Shown piece after piece: positions 9,540 to 18,627 of a stretch of DNA of 64,000 nucleotides. The DNA lies in assembly GCF_000516515.1 (NCBI RefSeq), contig NZ_KI911784.1, forward strand, positions 3,758,633 to 3,822,632, read 5' to 3'. The DNA is from Chloroflexus sp. Y-396-1. GTDB lineage: Bacteria; Chloroflexota; Chloroflexia; Chloroflexales; Chloroflexaceae. Below the pieces are notes generated by a model. That model worked only from the letters and a program-made list of their open reading frames with translations. It was not told the DNA's origin and did no database searches. Made by a program: the position numbers and the translations under genes. The number at the start of each line of letters is the position of its first letter. The stretch's first letter is position 1.

Positions 9540-11093
9540 ATGCAACGAAGTTTTCAGAGCAAAGCTTGGATATTGCTGCTCTTTGTTATCCTGATTCTGT
9601 TTAGATTGGTACTCCAATTTGCTCTCTACAAGGCTGGTTTTATATCTTTAACTGCTGATGAGTTTGGGAGAACAATTGCTGCTGCTAGGTGGAGTAAACA
9701 TCCTCACCTATATTGGCACGGACCTTGGTTACCACTTCATAGCTATTTCTTGGGAACAATGCTTTCGATAAATTGGGAATTACTATGGATACCAAGGCTA
9801 ACTAACGTCTTATTTGGCTTAATCTCTATTATGTTTGTGTATTTGTTGGCATATAGTCTGTTTAAGAGTAGACTGATTGGATTACTCAGTGCATTTTTAT
9901 TAAGTGTGAATCCTGCTCATATTTGGTTAAGTGGAGTACCTCTCACAGAAGTTCCATGTACAATGTTCGTATTAATCGGTATATGGGCTTTCAGTCGTTA
10001 TTTAGAGAATGCTAGTAATACTTATCTATTCACTTCTACATTGGCGTTGGCTATAGCAAATGGGTTCAGATATGAAGCTTGGTTTATTTCAGTAATTTTT
10101 ACTGTCGCGATTTTATATGGAATCTTCATAGATTTTCTTAAACAACGGATTAAAGTTAAGAAAATGATAATCATGATTATGGTTGCATGGATTCCGTGGT
10201 TCTTTCCTCTGGGATGGATTATTGGAAGTTATATGTTGACACAAAATCCTCTAGCTTTTTTGGTGACAATTAAAAGCTATAAGGTTCAGTGGTATGGTCA
10301 AACAACGAACTATTACAATTATCTAGAGACATTCCTAAAGATTGATCCATATCTAACTTTTCTGGGGTTAATAGGGGTTATTGTTTGTTTATTCTCTAAG
10401 GATCAAGTTAGTAGTGTGAGATTATGGTACACAATAACTACAGTTATTCCTTTGAGTATTTTTATTGTTTTGCATGGAGGACAATTAGAACCGCCAGGAA
10501 ACTATATTCGCTATCTTTCTCCGCTTTCTTTTACCTTCTATCCTGCGTTAGGATACCTGATATTTGTAAGTGTTAGAAAGCTACGATCTGATAGATTAAA
10601 GGTATGGTTTTTGCTGGGATTACTAATATTAATTGTAGCAACTCAAGTAATTAGAACGTTCCATTTTACCAACGATCCCGCGGCAGATGGTTTAGCCGTT
10701 GGTCAAACTATTAGAGAGCTCCGACAGAACAATCCTGATCTTCACCAGAACCCTGTTGTGATTGAGTTGTCTTATTGGCAGTATCTTGCTATTCATGTTG
10801 GTGCAAATGATTTGGATAACATCATATACGATAGGTCTTTGGATATACAATCCCGCAAGACACAATCTCTACTACTTCTTGACCCCCAACAGTTTGCATT
10901 TTGTCTTATATTCTATGATGTCAGTTATGTTGTTATGAAAGATCCTTTGCTGCGAACTATGATTGAAGATAGGCTAGGACTCCGGCCAATCAAGGAGGTA
11001 AATGGCTACACTTTCTATACTACTGAGGGTTTACCAACCGAGTTGTCAGAAAAAGTTGAAACATGCTCATTATCTTTTGGTTCTGGTTACTGA
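9540..11093 (+). CDS. Polytopic membrane glycosyltransferase, GT39/ArnT-like (GT-C fold)
   Basis: A 517-residue protein with a first membrane segment at about 8-28 and many more hydrophobic helices. The first loop holds an acidic site ('SLTADEFGRTIAAARW'), followed by 'YWHGPWLPLHSYFLGTML', the arrangement of GT-C enzymes that take polyprenyl-phosphate sugars (PMT/ArnT). It probably adds a sugar to a lipid or protein outside the membrane; the acceptor is unknown. The ATG at 9540 is preceded by GGAGAG with good spacing and is preferred over an in-frame TTG at 9528. Base composition and codon use are clearly more AT-rich than in most neighbours, and it sits between an IS remnant and a decayed ParA gene, suggesting horizontal transfer. 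Confidence 0.75.
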   Translation: MQRSFQSKAWILLLFVILILFRLVLQFALYKAGFISLTADEFGRTIAAARWSKHPHLYWHGPWLPLHSYFLGTMLSINWELLWIPRLTNVLFGLISIMFVYLLAYSLFKSRLIGLLSAFLLSVNPAHIWLSGVPLTEVPCTMFVLIGIWAFSRYLENASNTYLFTSTLALAIANGFRYEAWFISVIFTVAILYGIFIDFLKQRIKVKKMIIMIMVAWIPWFFPLGWIIGSYMLTQNPLAFLVTIKSYKVQWYGQTTNYYNYLETFLKIDPYLTFLGLIGVIVCLFSKDQVSSVRLWYTITTVIPLSIFIVLHGGQLEPPGNYIRYLSPLSFTFYPALGYLIFVSVRKLRSDRLKVWFLLGLLILIVATQVIRTFHFTNDPAADGLAVGQTIRELRQNNPDLHQNPVVIELSYWQYLAIHVGANDLDNIIYDRSLDIQSRKTQSLLLLDPQQFAFCLIFYDVSYVVMKDPLLRTMIEDRLGLRPIKEVNGYTFYTTEGLPTELSEKVETCSLSFGSGY

Positions 11094-11912
11094 ACTGATT
11101 TGACCGTTGCAGAGTCTGAGTTTAGTACCGTTAGACGACATAACTGTGTCTACTATAACAGGATGCCACAAATGAAAGAAATGAGATAAGAACTGTCAAT
11201 TTCAAGGGCAGTATTGGCAAAACAACGGTGACCTGGTTTTTTGCCAAATACGCAGCAAAAGAGCAAAAGTGTCCTGGTTGTAGATACCGATGTTCAAACG
11301 AATCTCACGCTCGCCGTACTATTACAAGAAAGTGGTGCAATGTGCGGGGAATTCGAGAACTGGTATGAAAATCAGCATAGAAGAAAAATCTGAATGCACC
11401 TGAGAAATATGATAGGATGGAAGAAAGAAGCCATCTGCACGAGAGTGTTATTTCATTCAGAATATTTTCCCTGAATGCGAACTAGTGGTTAACCCCTTCC
11501 TGGATTCAGGTATTTCCGTCTCGTCTCACGTGCAGTTTAAGTACATAATGCTAGCTGTTCATCATTTGGACGTAACTCAAGAGACGAGGAAAACATTACA
11601 ACTATTTACTATGGCAGGCATAACATCTGTGGTGAGTAAGGAGTTTTGAATATAGCGGATAGGCAATACATCCAAGGCAACCTTGGCCAACCAAGTCGTG
11701 TATTTCTGCGAAGATAGTGCTCTTATCGAAAAAAAAGCGACTATTACATTATTGCTGAATCAATATTGTTGCTGAATCAATGCTCATAGTTGCGTATAAG
11801 AGATAATAGGGTGCATCAAAAATAGAAAGTACAATTCGGATTACTTACATTATAGCGATTTTCGGGTTATTGCTAACGATGATTTGGATTGTTGTACGCT
11901 ATTGCCAATCAA
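11094..11912. other. AT-rich region with decayed gene fragments
   Basis: This 819-base stretch has no intact gene. It holds a ParA-type ATPase fragment (11195-11393). Further on, an open segment (11416-11649) ends in 'FTMAGITSVVSKEF' and I cannot assign it; it may be the rest of the same decayed gene. A 13-base direct repeat TTGCTGAATCAAT occurs twice near 11750-11785. Composition is like the upstream glycosyltransferase gene, so both may have arrived together. Confidence 0.6.
11195..11393 (+). pseudogene. ParA/MinD-type ATPase, truncated and frameshifted
   Basis: The frame from 11195 reads 'VNFKGSIGKTTVTWFFAKYA', a deviant Walker A motif with Gly to Ser in the KGGxGKT signature. Near 11261-11271 a frameshift is needed to continue as 'VLVVDTDVQTNLTLAVLLQE', the Walker A' region of ParA proteins, ending at TGA 11391. 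No start codon or downstream catalytic parts are intact. An intact ParA-like gene of a different kind lies at 27392-28333. Confidence 0.75.
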
Positions 11913-12542
11913 TCAGCCAGCTTCCGCTTCCGATGGCAACATTTGCAACCCCTGGCGAAAGATTCGTACCACCAGATCGGCAGTTTCAGAGGGATTGCTG
12001 GCCGGTGGCAGGTTGCGTCCACCAACGAAAGGGAAGCAGAGCAACGATGAAAAAGTACGAATAATGTCAACCGGCTGGAGATCGGCAGCGACCTCGCCAT
12101 GAGCAATTGCTGCTTCGGCCAGACGCCAGACTCTGGCCTGGGCGCGAAGCAACTCATCACGCGAGTGAGGATGTTTTTCCAGCAGTTCGGCTACTTCAGG
12201 GAGCCAGAGTTGAAATGCAGCCGCCTGATGACGAATTTGAAACTCAATACTGGCGTGTAACAGATCGCAAAGCTGCTGTAAGGGTGAACGATCGGTCGGT
12301 TCACCGATGGCAGCAGCGGCAAAGAGATCGCGGATCAGTCGCGCAATCATGGCGGCGAGCAGATCTTCGCGAGTAGGGAATTGATTATACAGCGTTGGTT
12401 TCGAGATACCAACCCGTGCCGCCAGTTCGTCCATGGCCAGCGCAGCAAATCCACGCTCGGCAATGAGTTGCTGGGTAGCAGCAAGGATTTCATCACGCAG
12501 CATCTGGCGGCGTCGTTCGCGGAGCGTCGTGCTCATAGTCAT
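11913..12542 (-). CDS. TetR-family transcriptional regulator of the RND operon
   Basis: A 209-residue TetR repressor. The N-terminal HTH is clear: 'ILAATQQLIAERGFAALAMD' followed by 'ELAARVGISKPTLYNQFPTR' (about 18-58). The C-terminal part is helical and variable, with no assignable ligand. It is the last of three genes on the minus strand after the RND pump and its fusion protein, 109 bases downstream of the latter. It probably represses the operon through the inverted repeat at 17617-17637, thereby controlling its own synthesis. A second ATG at 12536 is an equally possible start. Confidence 0.85.
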   Translation of the reverse strand: MTMSTTLRERRRQMLRDEILAATQQLIAERGFAALAMDELAARVGISKPTLYNQFPTREDLLAAMIARLIRDLFAAAAIGEPTDRSPLQQLCDLLHASIEFQIRHQAAAFQLWLPEVAELLEKHPHSRDELLRAQARVWRLAEAAIAHGEVAADLQPVDIIRTFSSLLCFPFVGGRNLPPASNPSETADLVVRIFRQGLQMLPSEAEAG

Positions 12543-12651
12543 CTCATATCAGCCGATTAAGGCAACTGCTTTAGCCGGCAATATACCATATTTTCGACAC
12601 GAATGCCGCAGCCAGCAATGTTCCGCGACTGCGGCATCGGTACAACGGAAA

Positions 12652-14202
12652 TTACTTATCGGTGAGGATGGTAATGCGAACACTCATTCCTGCACGCAAT
12701 CCTTGCTGATCATCGAGCTTCACTCGCACGGTAAAGGTTCGAACATTACCCACCACATTCGCAACCGGCGCTACGAAGTCGAGTGTACCGGTGAAGACCG
12801 TACCCGGCAGGGCATCAAGCCGGACTTCAACCCGCTGACCTTCACGGACACGGGCAATGTCAGTATCGCTAATCGCTGCCTCGACGTACATTTCGCTCGT
12901 GTCCACAATGCGCACGACCGGCAAGGCGCCAGTTCCGGCCAGATCGCCAGGATCAACATTTACTTGCGCAACAATGCCGTCAAACGGCGCCCGCAGCACG
13001 GCCTTTTCGAGGTTGAGTTTGGCAGCGGCCAGCGCAGCCTCGGCAATTTTCACTGCTGCTTCGGCAGCAGCCAGGCTCTGTGCCGTTGGTGGGGCGGTAA
13101 TGCGCTGGAGGTTAGCCCGTGCAGCTTCGACGCCGGCCTGGGCTGCGGCCAATGCCCCGGCACGCTGTTCGCCTCGCAAGCGTTCGAGTGTAGCCTGAGC
13201 CTGAGCAACGGCTGCATCGGCGGCTGCTACGAGATCGGCAGTCGGTCCATCGAGCAGGCGCTGTAAATTGCTCTGTGCGGTTCGCAGTTGGGCTTCGGCT
13301 GCTGCAATCCCGTCGATCTCATTCTGACGCGCCTGTTCGTAAGCCAGTTGGGCTTGCTTGTAGCGCGCTTCTGCCGACTCGACGGCACGCAACAGTTGTT
13401 CTTCAGCGTCTTTTGCCTCTTTTGGTAACTCTAAACCGAACTTCGCCAGTTGCTGCTCGCGCTCACGGTTTTTCCAGTAGAGATCGGAATAGGCTTGCTG
13501 AGCGTCACGTAGTGCATTTGCCGCTTGCAGCATTTGTAGCTCGGCGTTACTCTTCGCCGCCGAAAGGTTTGTCCGTTGGATGTTCAGATTGGCCTCTGCC
13601 TGCTCCACTGCTGAACGAGCTGCGGTTAGCTCAGCATTGCTCGGCCCATCGAGGAGATCGTTTCGACGGGCAATCGCCTGAGCCAGCGCAGCCTCGGCAG
13701 CAGCAATGTCGGCATCGGTTACACTACCCCGTGCCTGGCGAAGTGCCGCCTGTGCCTGCGCAACCTGGGCACGGACCGCCGCAATCTCTTCAGGTGTTGC
13801 CCCTTCGATCAGCCGTTCATAGTTCGCACGGGCCTGAGCCAGACTGGCTTCGGCCTGAGCAACCTGCAATTCCAGTTCACGGGCGTCGAGTGCCACCAGC
13901 GGATCACCAGCCTTTACCGCGTCTCCTTCAGCAACGAAGACCTCGGCAACCAAACCGGGAATGCGGAAGCTCAGCTCGGCGCTGTTGCGGGCTACCACTT
14001 CGCCGCTGGCTGTCACGCCCAGGCTGATCGTCTGCGCTGGCAGTTCGAGCGTAATTGGCGCTGTTGTCGGTTGTGGCGCGGATGTTGGTTGTACCTGAGC
14101 AGCAATGGTGGGCACGGGCGTCGGTGCCGGTGTCGGGGCAGCACAACCGACAAGTACCGTGAACAACCCGCCAATGCACGTCGTGACAAGAATACGTCGC
14201 AT
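12652..14202 (-). CDS. RND efflux membrane-fusion lipoprotein (HlyD/AcrA family)
   Basis: A 516-residue periplasmic-adaptor-type protein. It starts with a lipoprotein signal, 'FTVLVGC', with the lipidated Cys at residue 20, then a Pro/Thr/Ala-rich linker. A split lipoyl domain follows ('GEVVARNSAELSFRIPGLV' and later 'APFDGIVAQVNVDPGDLAG'), separated by a very long Ala/Gln/Glu-rich coiled-coil hairpin (about 120-390). The C-terminal beta-barrel contains 'VREGQRVEVRLDALPG'. It should couple to the RND pump encoded 46 bases upstream. The ATG at 14202 is chosen because the lipoprotein signal starts there; the longer open frame has no family character. The hairpin is longer than in typical AcrA proteins. 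Confidence 0.85.
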   Translation of the reverse strand: MRRILVTTCIGGLFTVLVGCAAPTPAPTPVPTIAAQVQPTSAPQPTTAPITLELPAQTISLGVTASGEVVARNSAELSFRIPGLVAEVFVAEGDAVKAGDPLVALDARELELQVAQAEASLAQARANYERLIEGATPEEIAAVRAQVAQAQAALRQARGSVTDADIAAAEAALAQAIARRNDLLDGPSNAELTAARSAVEQAEANLNIQRTNLSAAKSNAELQMLQAANALRDAQQAYSDLYWKNREREQQLAKFGLELPKEAKDAEEQLLRAVESAEARYKQAQLAYEQARQNEIDGIAAAEAQLRTAQSNLQRLLDGPTADLVAAADAAVAQAQATLERLRGEQRAGALAAAQAGVEAARANLQRITAPPTAQSLAAAEAAVKIAEAALAAAKLNLEKAVLRAPFDGIVAQVNVDPGDLAGTGALPVVRIVDTSEMYVEAAISDTDIARVREGQRVEVRLDALPGTVFTGTLDFVAPVANVVGNVRTFTVRVKLDDQQGLRAGMSVRITILTDK

Positions 14203-14248
14203 GATCCTGTTTGCTCCTTGTTCCCTTTGCAAGCTGTTACCCATATCT

Positions 14249-17200
14249 TTAATCTGCCGATGGCTCACCAGCCGGCGCTGATGGCAGTGTTGGACCAGCC
14301 GGTCGTGTTGTTGGCGCAGTAACCGAAGTAGCAGACTGAGCTGCCGTAACCGCTCCAGCAGGCCCAGGCGCCGGTAGCTCAAACCCTTCGTGCACCTGAC
14401 CGATCCCAAACCGCTGTTTCAGCCAGGTGACTGCGGCATCCATCAGGCTATACACTGTTGGTACCACCAGCAATGTTAGGAGGGTTGAGGTAAGCATACC
14501 GCCGATCAAAACCCAGGCCAAACCCTTGCGGAACTCGTTGCCTTCGCCGGTTGCCAGCACATGGATGCCAAGCGCCGTTGGCATTGCACCGGCAACCAGT
14601 GAAAGTGCCGTCATCAAAATTGGTCGCAAACGGATCGCACCGGCCAGTTTGAGCGCCGAATGTTTATCGAGGCCTAGATCGCGCAAACGGTTCGTAAAAT
14701 CGACTAGCAAGATCGAGTTCTTCACTACCAGACCGAGTAGCATGATCAGACCGATCATCCCGGTAATGTCGAGATCGATCCCGACCAGGCGGAGCGCAAG
14801 GAAAGCGCCAATGAAGCTAAATGGCATCGCCATCATAATGACCAGCGGCTGCGTAAAGCTGCCAAACTGTGATGCTAGCACCATATATACGAACAGCACC
14901 GAGAGACCCATCGCCAGGAAGAGCGACGAGAAGCCCTCATTTGTTTGCGCAAAGGTACCGACGTAACTCACTATCACGTTTGGTGGAATGTTGAGCGCTT
15001 CAATACGCGCTTGCAACGCAGCCTGAGCATCGCTGAGATTGACCCCTTCAAGGTTGGCGCCAATCAGAACCTGGTTCAGGCGGTCGTAGCGTCGGATTGA
15101 GACCAGGCTCGATGTCAGTTCGAGCGTACCCAACGAACTGAGCGGCACCACACCGGCGCGGGTTGGAATGCTGATTGCACCCAGTGTTTCGACACCGGTC
15201 CGATCTTCAGGTGCTAACCGTACCACAACATCGAGGTCAGTTTTTTCGGTACGCAAGACTGTCGCCCGATCACCGTTAATCAGAGCACGCACCGACGTGG
15301 CAATATCTTCATTGGTGATACCCAGTTCACCAATCCGGGTTGGATCAGCACGGAGGCGCAGCTCTGGCTTACCCGTTTGCAGGTTGCTATCTATGTCAAC
15401 TAAGCCCGGAATAGCAGCCATTTCTCGCTTAATTGCTTCCACGATAGGAGCTAGCTCAGTCGCCGGGCTGGTTGTCTGTAAACTAACCTGCAACTCACGT
15501 CCTTCGACACCAGCGCTTGACGGTTGGAAACTCGGCACCGAGAAGCTCAAACGAGGTAAGAAATCTAACTGTGCTCGTAAGCGTTCCTGGGTAGGGAGGG
15601 TTGGTGTTCGGCCAACTAGGGTAACAGCAAACTCAGCCCGCTCTGGAAAGCCAGGAAATCCGACACGAGTAATCACATTCTCAACTGCCGGGTCGTTTAG
15701 CAGAATCTGCTCAGCCTGGCGGGCAAGACGGTCGGTTTCAGCGAGTGTTGTACCGGGTGTTGCCTCAAAGCGCATAATAAACTCGTGCGGGTCTTGTTCG
15801 GGGAAGAACGTGAGTTTCAGCCCACTGGCGACCCAGACACTCAGTACCAGCACGGCAATAGCCACGCCGATGACAATCATCCGGTTGCGCAAACTCGCCA
15901 GCGTCCAGCCGAGGAGTTTGCCGTACCAGCGTCCCATCCGCCCAGGGTCTTCATTCGCTTCTTGAAGCAACCCAATATCACGCTCACTGACCTCATCGGA
16001 GATTGGCACCTCGACGATTGGCTGGTGCTTTTCGTTGTGTGGCTTGGGTTTCACCTTAACATTCGGAAACAGATTGGCCGAGAGCATAGGGGCGAAGGTG
16101 AAGGCCTCGACTAGTGAGAGTAGAATGGCTATTGAGACAACGAGACCGAATGATTTAAAGATGATGCCTGCCACCCCCTCGGCAAACGTCACCGGAATGA
16201 AGACGGCGACAATTGTCAGCGTCATCGCTACGACCGATAGTCCAACCTCCCAGGTACCGCGTGATGAGGCAACGCGGGCACTCTCACCCCGTTCGAGGTG
16301 GCGGAAAATATTTTCACGCACGACGATTGCGTCGTCGATCACCAGACCGACACAGAGCGAGAGGGCGAGGAGCGTGACCAGATTGATCGTTAGGCCAAAG
16401 ATCGGCATGAAGATGAACGTACCGATCAGGATGACCGGTAGACCGGACATCGTGATGATGGTGCTGCGTAAATTACCGAAGAAGAACCAGACCACCAGAA
16501 AGGCGGCAATCGAGGCAAACATCAGCTCTTCCAACGAGGAGAGCACCGACGACCGCACCGCCTCTGAGGTGTCGAGCGGAATAGTGTAGGTGAGTTCAGG
16601 GTAGGCGGCAAATGCCTGATCGAGCGCTCGGTAGACATTGTCGGCAACCGTCACCGTATTGGCGCCGGATTGCTTGAGCACATTGAGGATAATTGCCTCG
16701 TTACCGTTAAGACGGGAAATGGTCGTAACGTCGGCTACCCCCTCCTCGACAACGGCGACATCGCCGATCCGGTAAGGTGTCCCTGAAATCTGTACTCGGG
16801 CAATATCTTCGACGCTACGCAGCAAAGATGGTACTCGTAGACTAATCTCGGTGTTGTTTTCCACCAACGTGCCAAGCCCAAGATTCGCGTTTGCCTGCTG
16901 AAGTGAACGACTGATCTGCGCAGGTAGCAAACCGTAGGCCTGAAGTTTAGCCAGATCGAGCCAGACGTTGATCTGGCGCTGCTGACCACCGGATACCGTC
17001 ACCGAACCAACACCAGGCGCACGTTGGATGAGCGGAACAATCTCTTCATCAATCAAGGTTCGCAGTTCAAGCGGTGAACGACCGGAGGTGTCAGCCACTG
17101 CGATCTGCATCACCGGCGATTGATTAGGATCAAAGCGTTGGAAGACCGGTTGTCTAACGTCGCGTGGCAGTTGAGGTAAAATACTGTTCACGCGCTGGCG

Positions 17201-17557
17201 AACATCTTCTTCGAGCTGCTTGGCTTCATTACCAGCCTCAAACTCGAGAATAATCAACGCCGATCCTTCATTAGCTTGTGACGTGATGTGCTTTAACCCG
17301 GCAAGTGTGTTGACCGCATTTTCAATTGGTTTGACGACCTGATCTACAACGCTTTCCGGACCAGCGCCGGGGTAAGTGACACTTACCGCAATGATCGGAA
17401 CATCAATTTCTGGCAGTAGGTTGACGGGAGTCGAGCGGAATGAGAGAATACCGAAGGTGATGAACGCAAGCATCACCATGGTAATAAAGACGGGCTGGCG
17501 AATTGAAATATCTGAGATCCAGATACCGTTCAGTTTTTCCCGACGTTGCGGGGCCAT
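14249..17557 (-). CDS. RND-family multidrug efflux transporter (AcrB/SwrC-like)
   Basis: A 1102-residue RND pump of the hydrophobe/amphiphile efflux type. 'SIRQPVFITMVMLAFITFGI' is the first membrane helix, followed by the porter-domain signature 'PEIDVPIIAVSVTYPGAGPE'. Mid-protein 'LALSLCVGLVIDDAIVVREN' is membrane helix 4 with the two Asp residues of proton relay. The second half repeats the pattern ('GLIMLLGLVVKNSILLVDFT'). It should export hydrophobic compounds using the proton gradient. It is first in an operon with the fusion lipoprotein and a TetR repressor. GGGAGGA precedes the ATG. No TolC-like outer-membrane partner is nearby, which fits a single-membrane (monoderm) envelope. Confidence 0.92.
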   Translation of the reverse strand: MAPQRREKLNGIWISDISIRQPVFITMVMLAFITFGILSFRSTPVNLLPEIDVPIIAVSVTYPGAGPESVVDQVVKPIENAVNTLAGLKHITSQANEGSALIILEFEAGNEAKQLEEDVRQRVNSILPQLPRDVRQPVFQRFDPNQSPVMQIAVADTSGRSPLELRTLIDEEIVPLIQRAPGVGSVTVSGGQQRQINVWLDLAKLQAYGLLPAQISRSLQQANANLGLGTLVENNTEISLRVPSLLRSVEDIARVQISGTPYRIGDVAVVEEGVADVTTISRLNGNEAIILNVLKQSGANTVTVADNVYRALDQAFAAYPELTYTIPLDTSEAVRSSVLSSLEELMFASIAAFLVVWFFFGNLRSTIITMSGLPVILIGTFIFMPIFGLTINLVTLLALSLCVGLVIDDAIVVRENIFRHLERGESARVASSRGTWEVGLSVVAMTLTIVAVFIPVTFAEGVAGIIFKSFGLVVSIAILLSLVEAFTFAPMLSANLFPNVKVKPKPHNEKHQPIVEVPISDEVSERDIGLLQEANEDPGRMGRWYGKLLGWTLASLRNRMIVIGVAIAVLVLSVWVASGLKLTFFPEQDPHEFIMRFEATPGTTLAETDRLARQAEQILLNDPAVENVITRVGFPGFPERAEFAVTLVGRTPTLPTQERLRAQLDFLPRLSFSVPSFQPSSAGVEGRELQVSLQTTSPATELAPIVEAIKREMAAIPGLVDIDSNLQTGKPELRLRADPTRIGELGITNEDIATSVRALINGDRATVLRTEKTDLDVVVRLAPEDRTGVETLGAISIPTRAGVVPLSSLGTLELTSSLVSIRRYDRLNQVLIGANLEGVNLSDAQAALQARIEALNIPPNVIVSYVGTFAQTNEGFSSLFLAMGLSVLFVYMVLASQFGSFTQPLVIMMAMPFSFIGAFLALRLVGIDLDITGMIGLIMLLGLVVKNSILLVDFTNRLRDLGLDKHSALKLAGAIRLRPILMTALSLVAGAMPTALGIHVLATGEGNEFRKGLAWVLIGGMLTSTLLTLLVVPTVYSLMDAAVTWLKQRFGIGQVHEGFELPAPGPAGAVTAAQSATSVTAPTTRPAGPTLPSAPAGEPSAD

Positions 17558-17611
17558 TGGTTATCCTCCCACGAAGCGATAATGCACAGGTTTTGTCACA
17601 CTCTTGTTTTT

Positions 17612-17640
17612 ACTATACCGTAAAGTTTTCTAACGGTCAA
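17612..17640 (-). promoter_or_regulatory. Promoter of the RND operon with TetR-type operator
   Basis: On the minus strand TTGACC (17635-17640) and TATAGT (17612-17617) are separated by exactly 17 bases. An inverted repeat ACCGT-N11-ACGGT (17617-17637) fills the spacer and touches both boxes, the classic position for a TetR-family operator. It lies only 15 bases upstream of the divergent gene at 17653, so a bound repressor could affect that gene too. Confidence 0.65.
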
Positions 17641-17652
17641 GGATAAATACCG

Positions 17653-18627
17653 ATGAAACGGAAATCTCTGCTGATCGTGCTGATAATGCTCTGGTGTCAG
17701 TTGCCCATTCTCACCTTTGCCCAGCCGATGGAAGTATCGCTGACCGATTATGACCGGTTGTTACGAGCGGCATATGCTGCCGCTCAACGTGGTGATCTAT
17801 TAGAGTTACGGGCGTTAGTTGATGAATTGATCGCAATCGGTCATGTGCGTATGCCCAATGGCGAGTTAGCACACGTCGATCACTATTGGCTGGCAGAGGC
17901 GCTGGGGCAGTCGGTACCGGATACACCAGCAATTGCGAGCAGATTAGGGGCGTTGATAGATGCGTTACCACCGGGTACAGCGATTGCCGCCGATGCACTG
18001 CAACAATGGGAGGCGGTCTTGAACGAACCACCCTTCAACCGTGACCGGTCCGAAAGCTGGTTCACCCGCTTTCTCGATTGGCTCCTCGAAGGATTGGCCA
18101 ACTTGATTCCCGATATTCCAGACGTGCCAGTTGCGCCAGAGTTGAGCGATCCCTCGCAGATAACGCCGATTGTCTGGGTGATACTGGCGATCACGGGGCT
18201 ATTGTTCGGTGGCCTGATCTTCTTTTGGGCACGAAATATGCGGCGTGCGCTACGTCCGGTGATCCAACTCGCCAAACCTGATGCAGAAGCAGAACCGGTC
18301 ACCTTTAGCGAAGCGCAGCAACTGGCAGAAGCAGCACAGCGCGCCGGGGATCGTCGGAATGCTGTTCGTTATCTCTACCTGGCTGCGCTGCTCTGGCTTG
18401 ATGAACAGAAGTTGCTATCTTTCCAGCGTGAACTGACTAATCGCGAATACCTGTCCCGGCTTCGCGATCAACCATCACTCTACGCACAACTAACGCCGAT
18501 CATCGCCACGTTCGAAGCGGTCTGGTATGGATTGCAAACCATCGATGAGCACGCCTTTCGCGCATACGAACAACAGGTAGCAACATTGATCGGGCAGACA
18601 GGAACCAGATATGAAGCTACGGCTTGA
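17653..18627 (+). CDS. DUF4129 domain membrane protein
   Basis: A 324-residue protein with a signal peptide (about 1-23, ending 'ILTFA'), an extracytoplasmic helical region, one membrane helix (about 172-195, 'IVWVILAITGLLFGGLIFFW') and a cytoplasmic C-terminal DUF4129 domain recognised by 'NAVRYLYLAALLWLDEQKLL' and 'TNREYLSRL'. The function of DUF4129 is unknown; these proteins usually sit with DUF4350, MoxR ATPase and DUF58 genes. Here the stop overlaps the start of a DUF4350 gene by 17 bases, so the two are probably translated together. AAGGA lies ten bases before the ATG. Confidence 0.75.
   Translation: MKRKSLLIVLIMLWCQLPILTFAQPMEVSLTDYDRLLRAAYAAAQRGDLLELRALVDELIAIGHVRMPNGELAHVDHYWLAEALGQSVPDTPAIASRLGALIDALPPGTAIAADALQQWEAVLNEPPFNRDRSESWFTRFLDWLLEGLANLIPDIPDVPVAPELSDPSQITPIVWVILAITGLLFGGLIFFWARNMRRALRPVIQLAKPDAEAEPVTFSEAQQLAEAAQRAGDRRNAVRYLYLAALLWLDEQKLLSFQRELTNREYLSRLRDQPSLYAQLTPIIATFEAVWYGLQTIDEHAFRAYEQQVATLIGQTGTRYEATA

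Noticed and set aside
13275-14027. A 250-codon open frame on the plus strand opposite the efflux fusion protein
   Set aside because: It is antisense to a well-supported gene, and its Arg/Pro-rich composition is typical of the reverse frame of GC-rich DNA.
15168-15965. A 265-codon plus-strand frame opposite the RND transporter
   Set aside because: It is Ser/Arg-rich with no family features and lies entirely antisense to a conserved gene.
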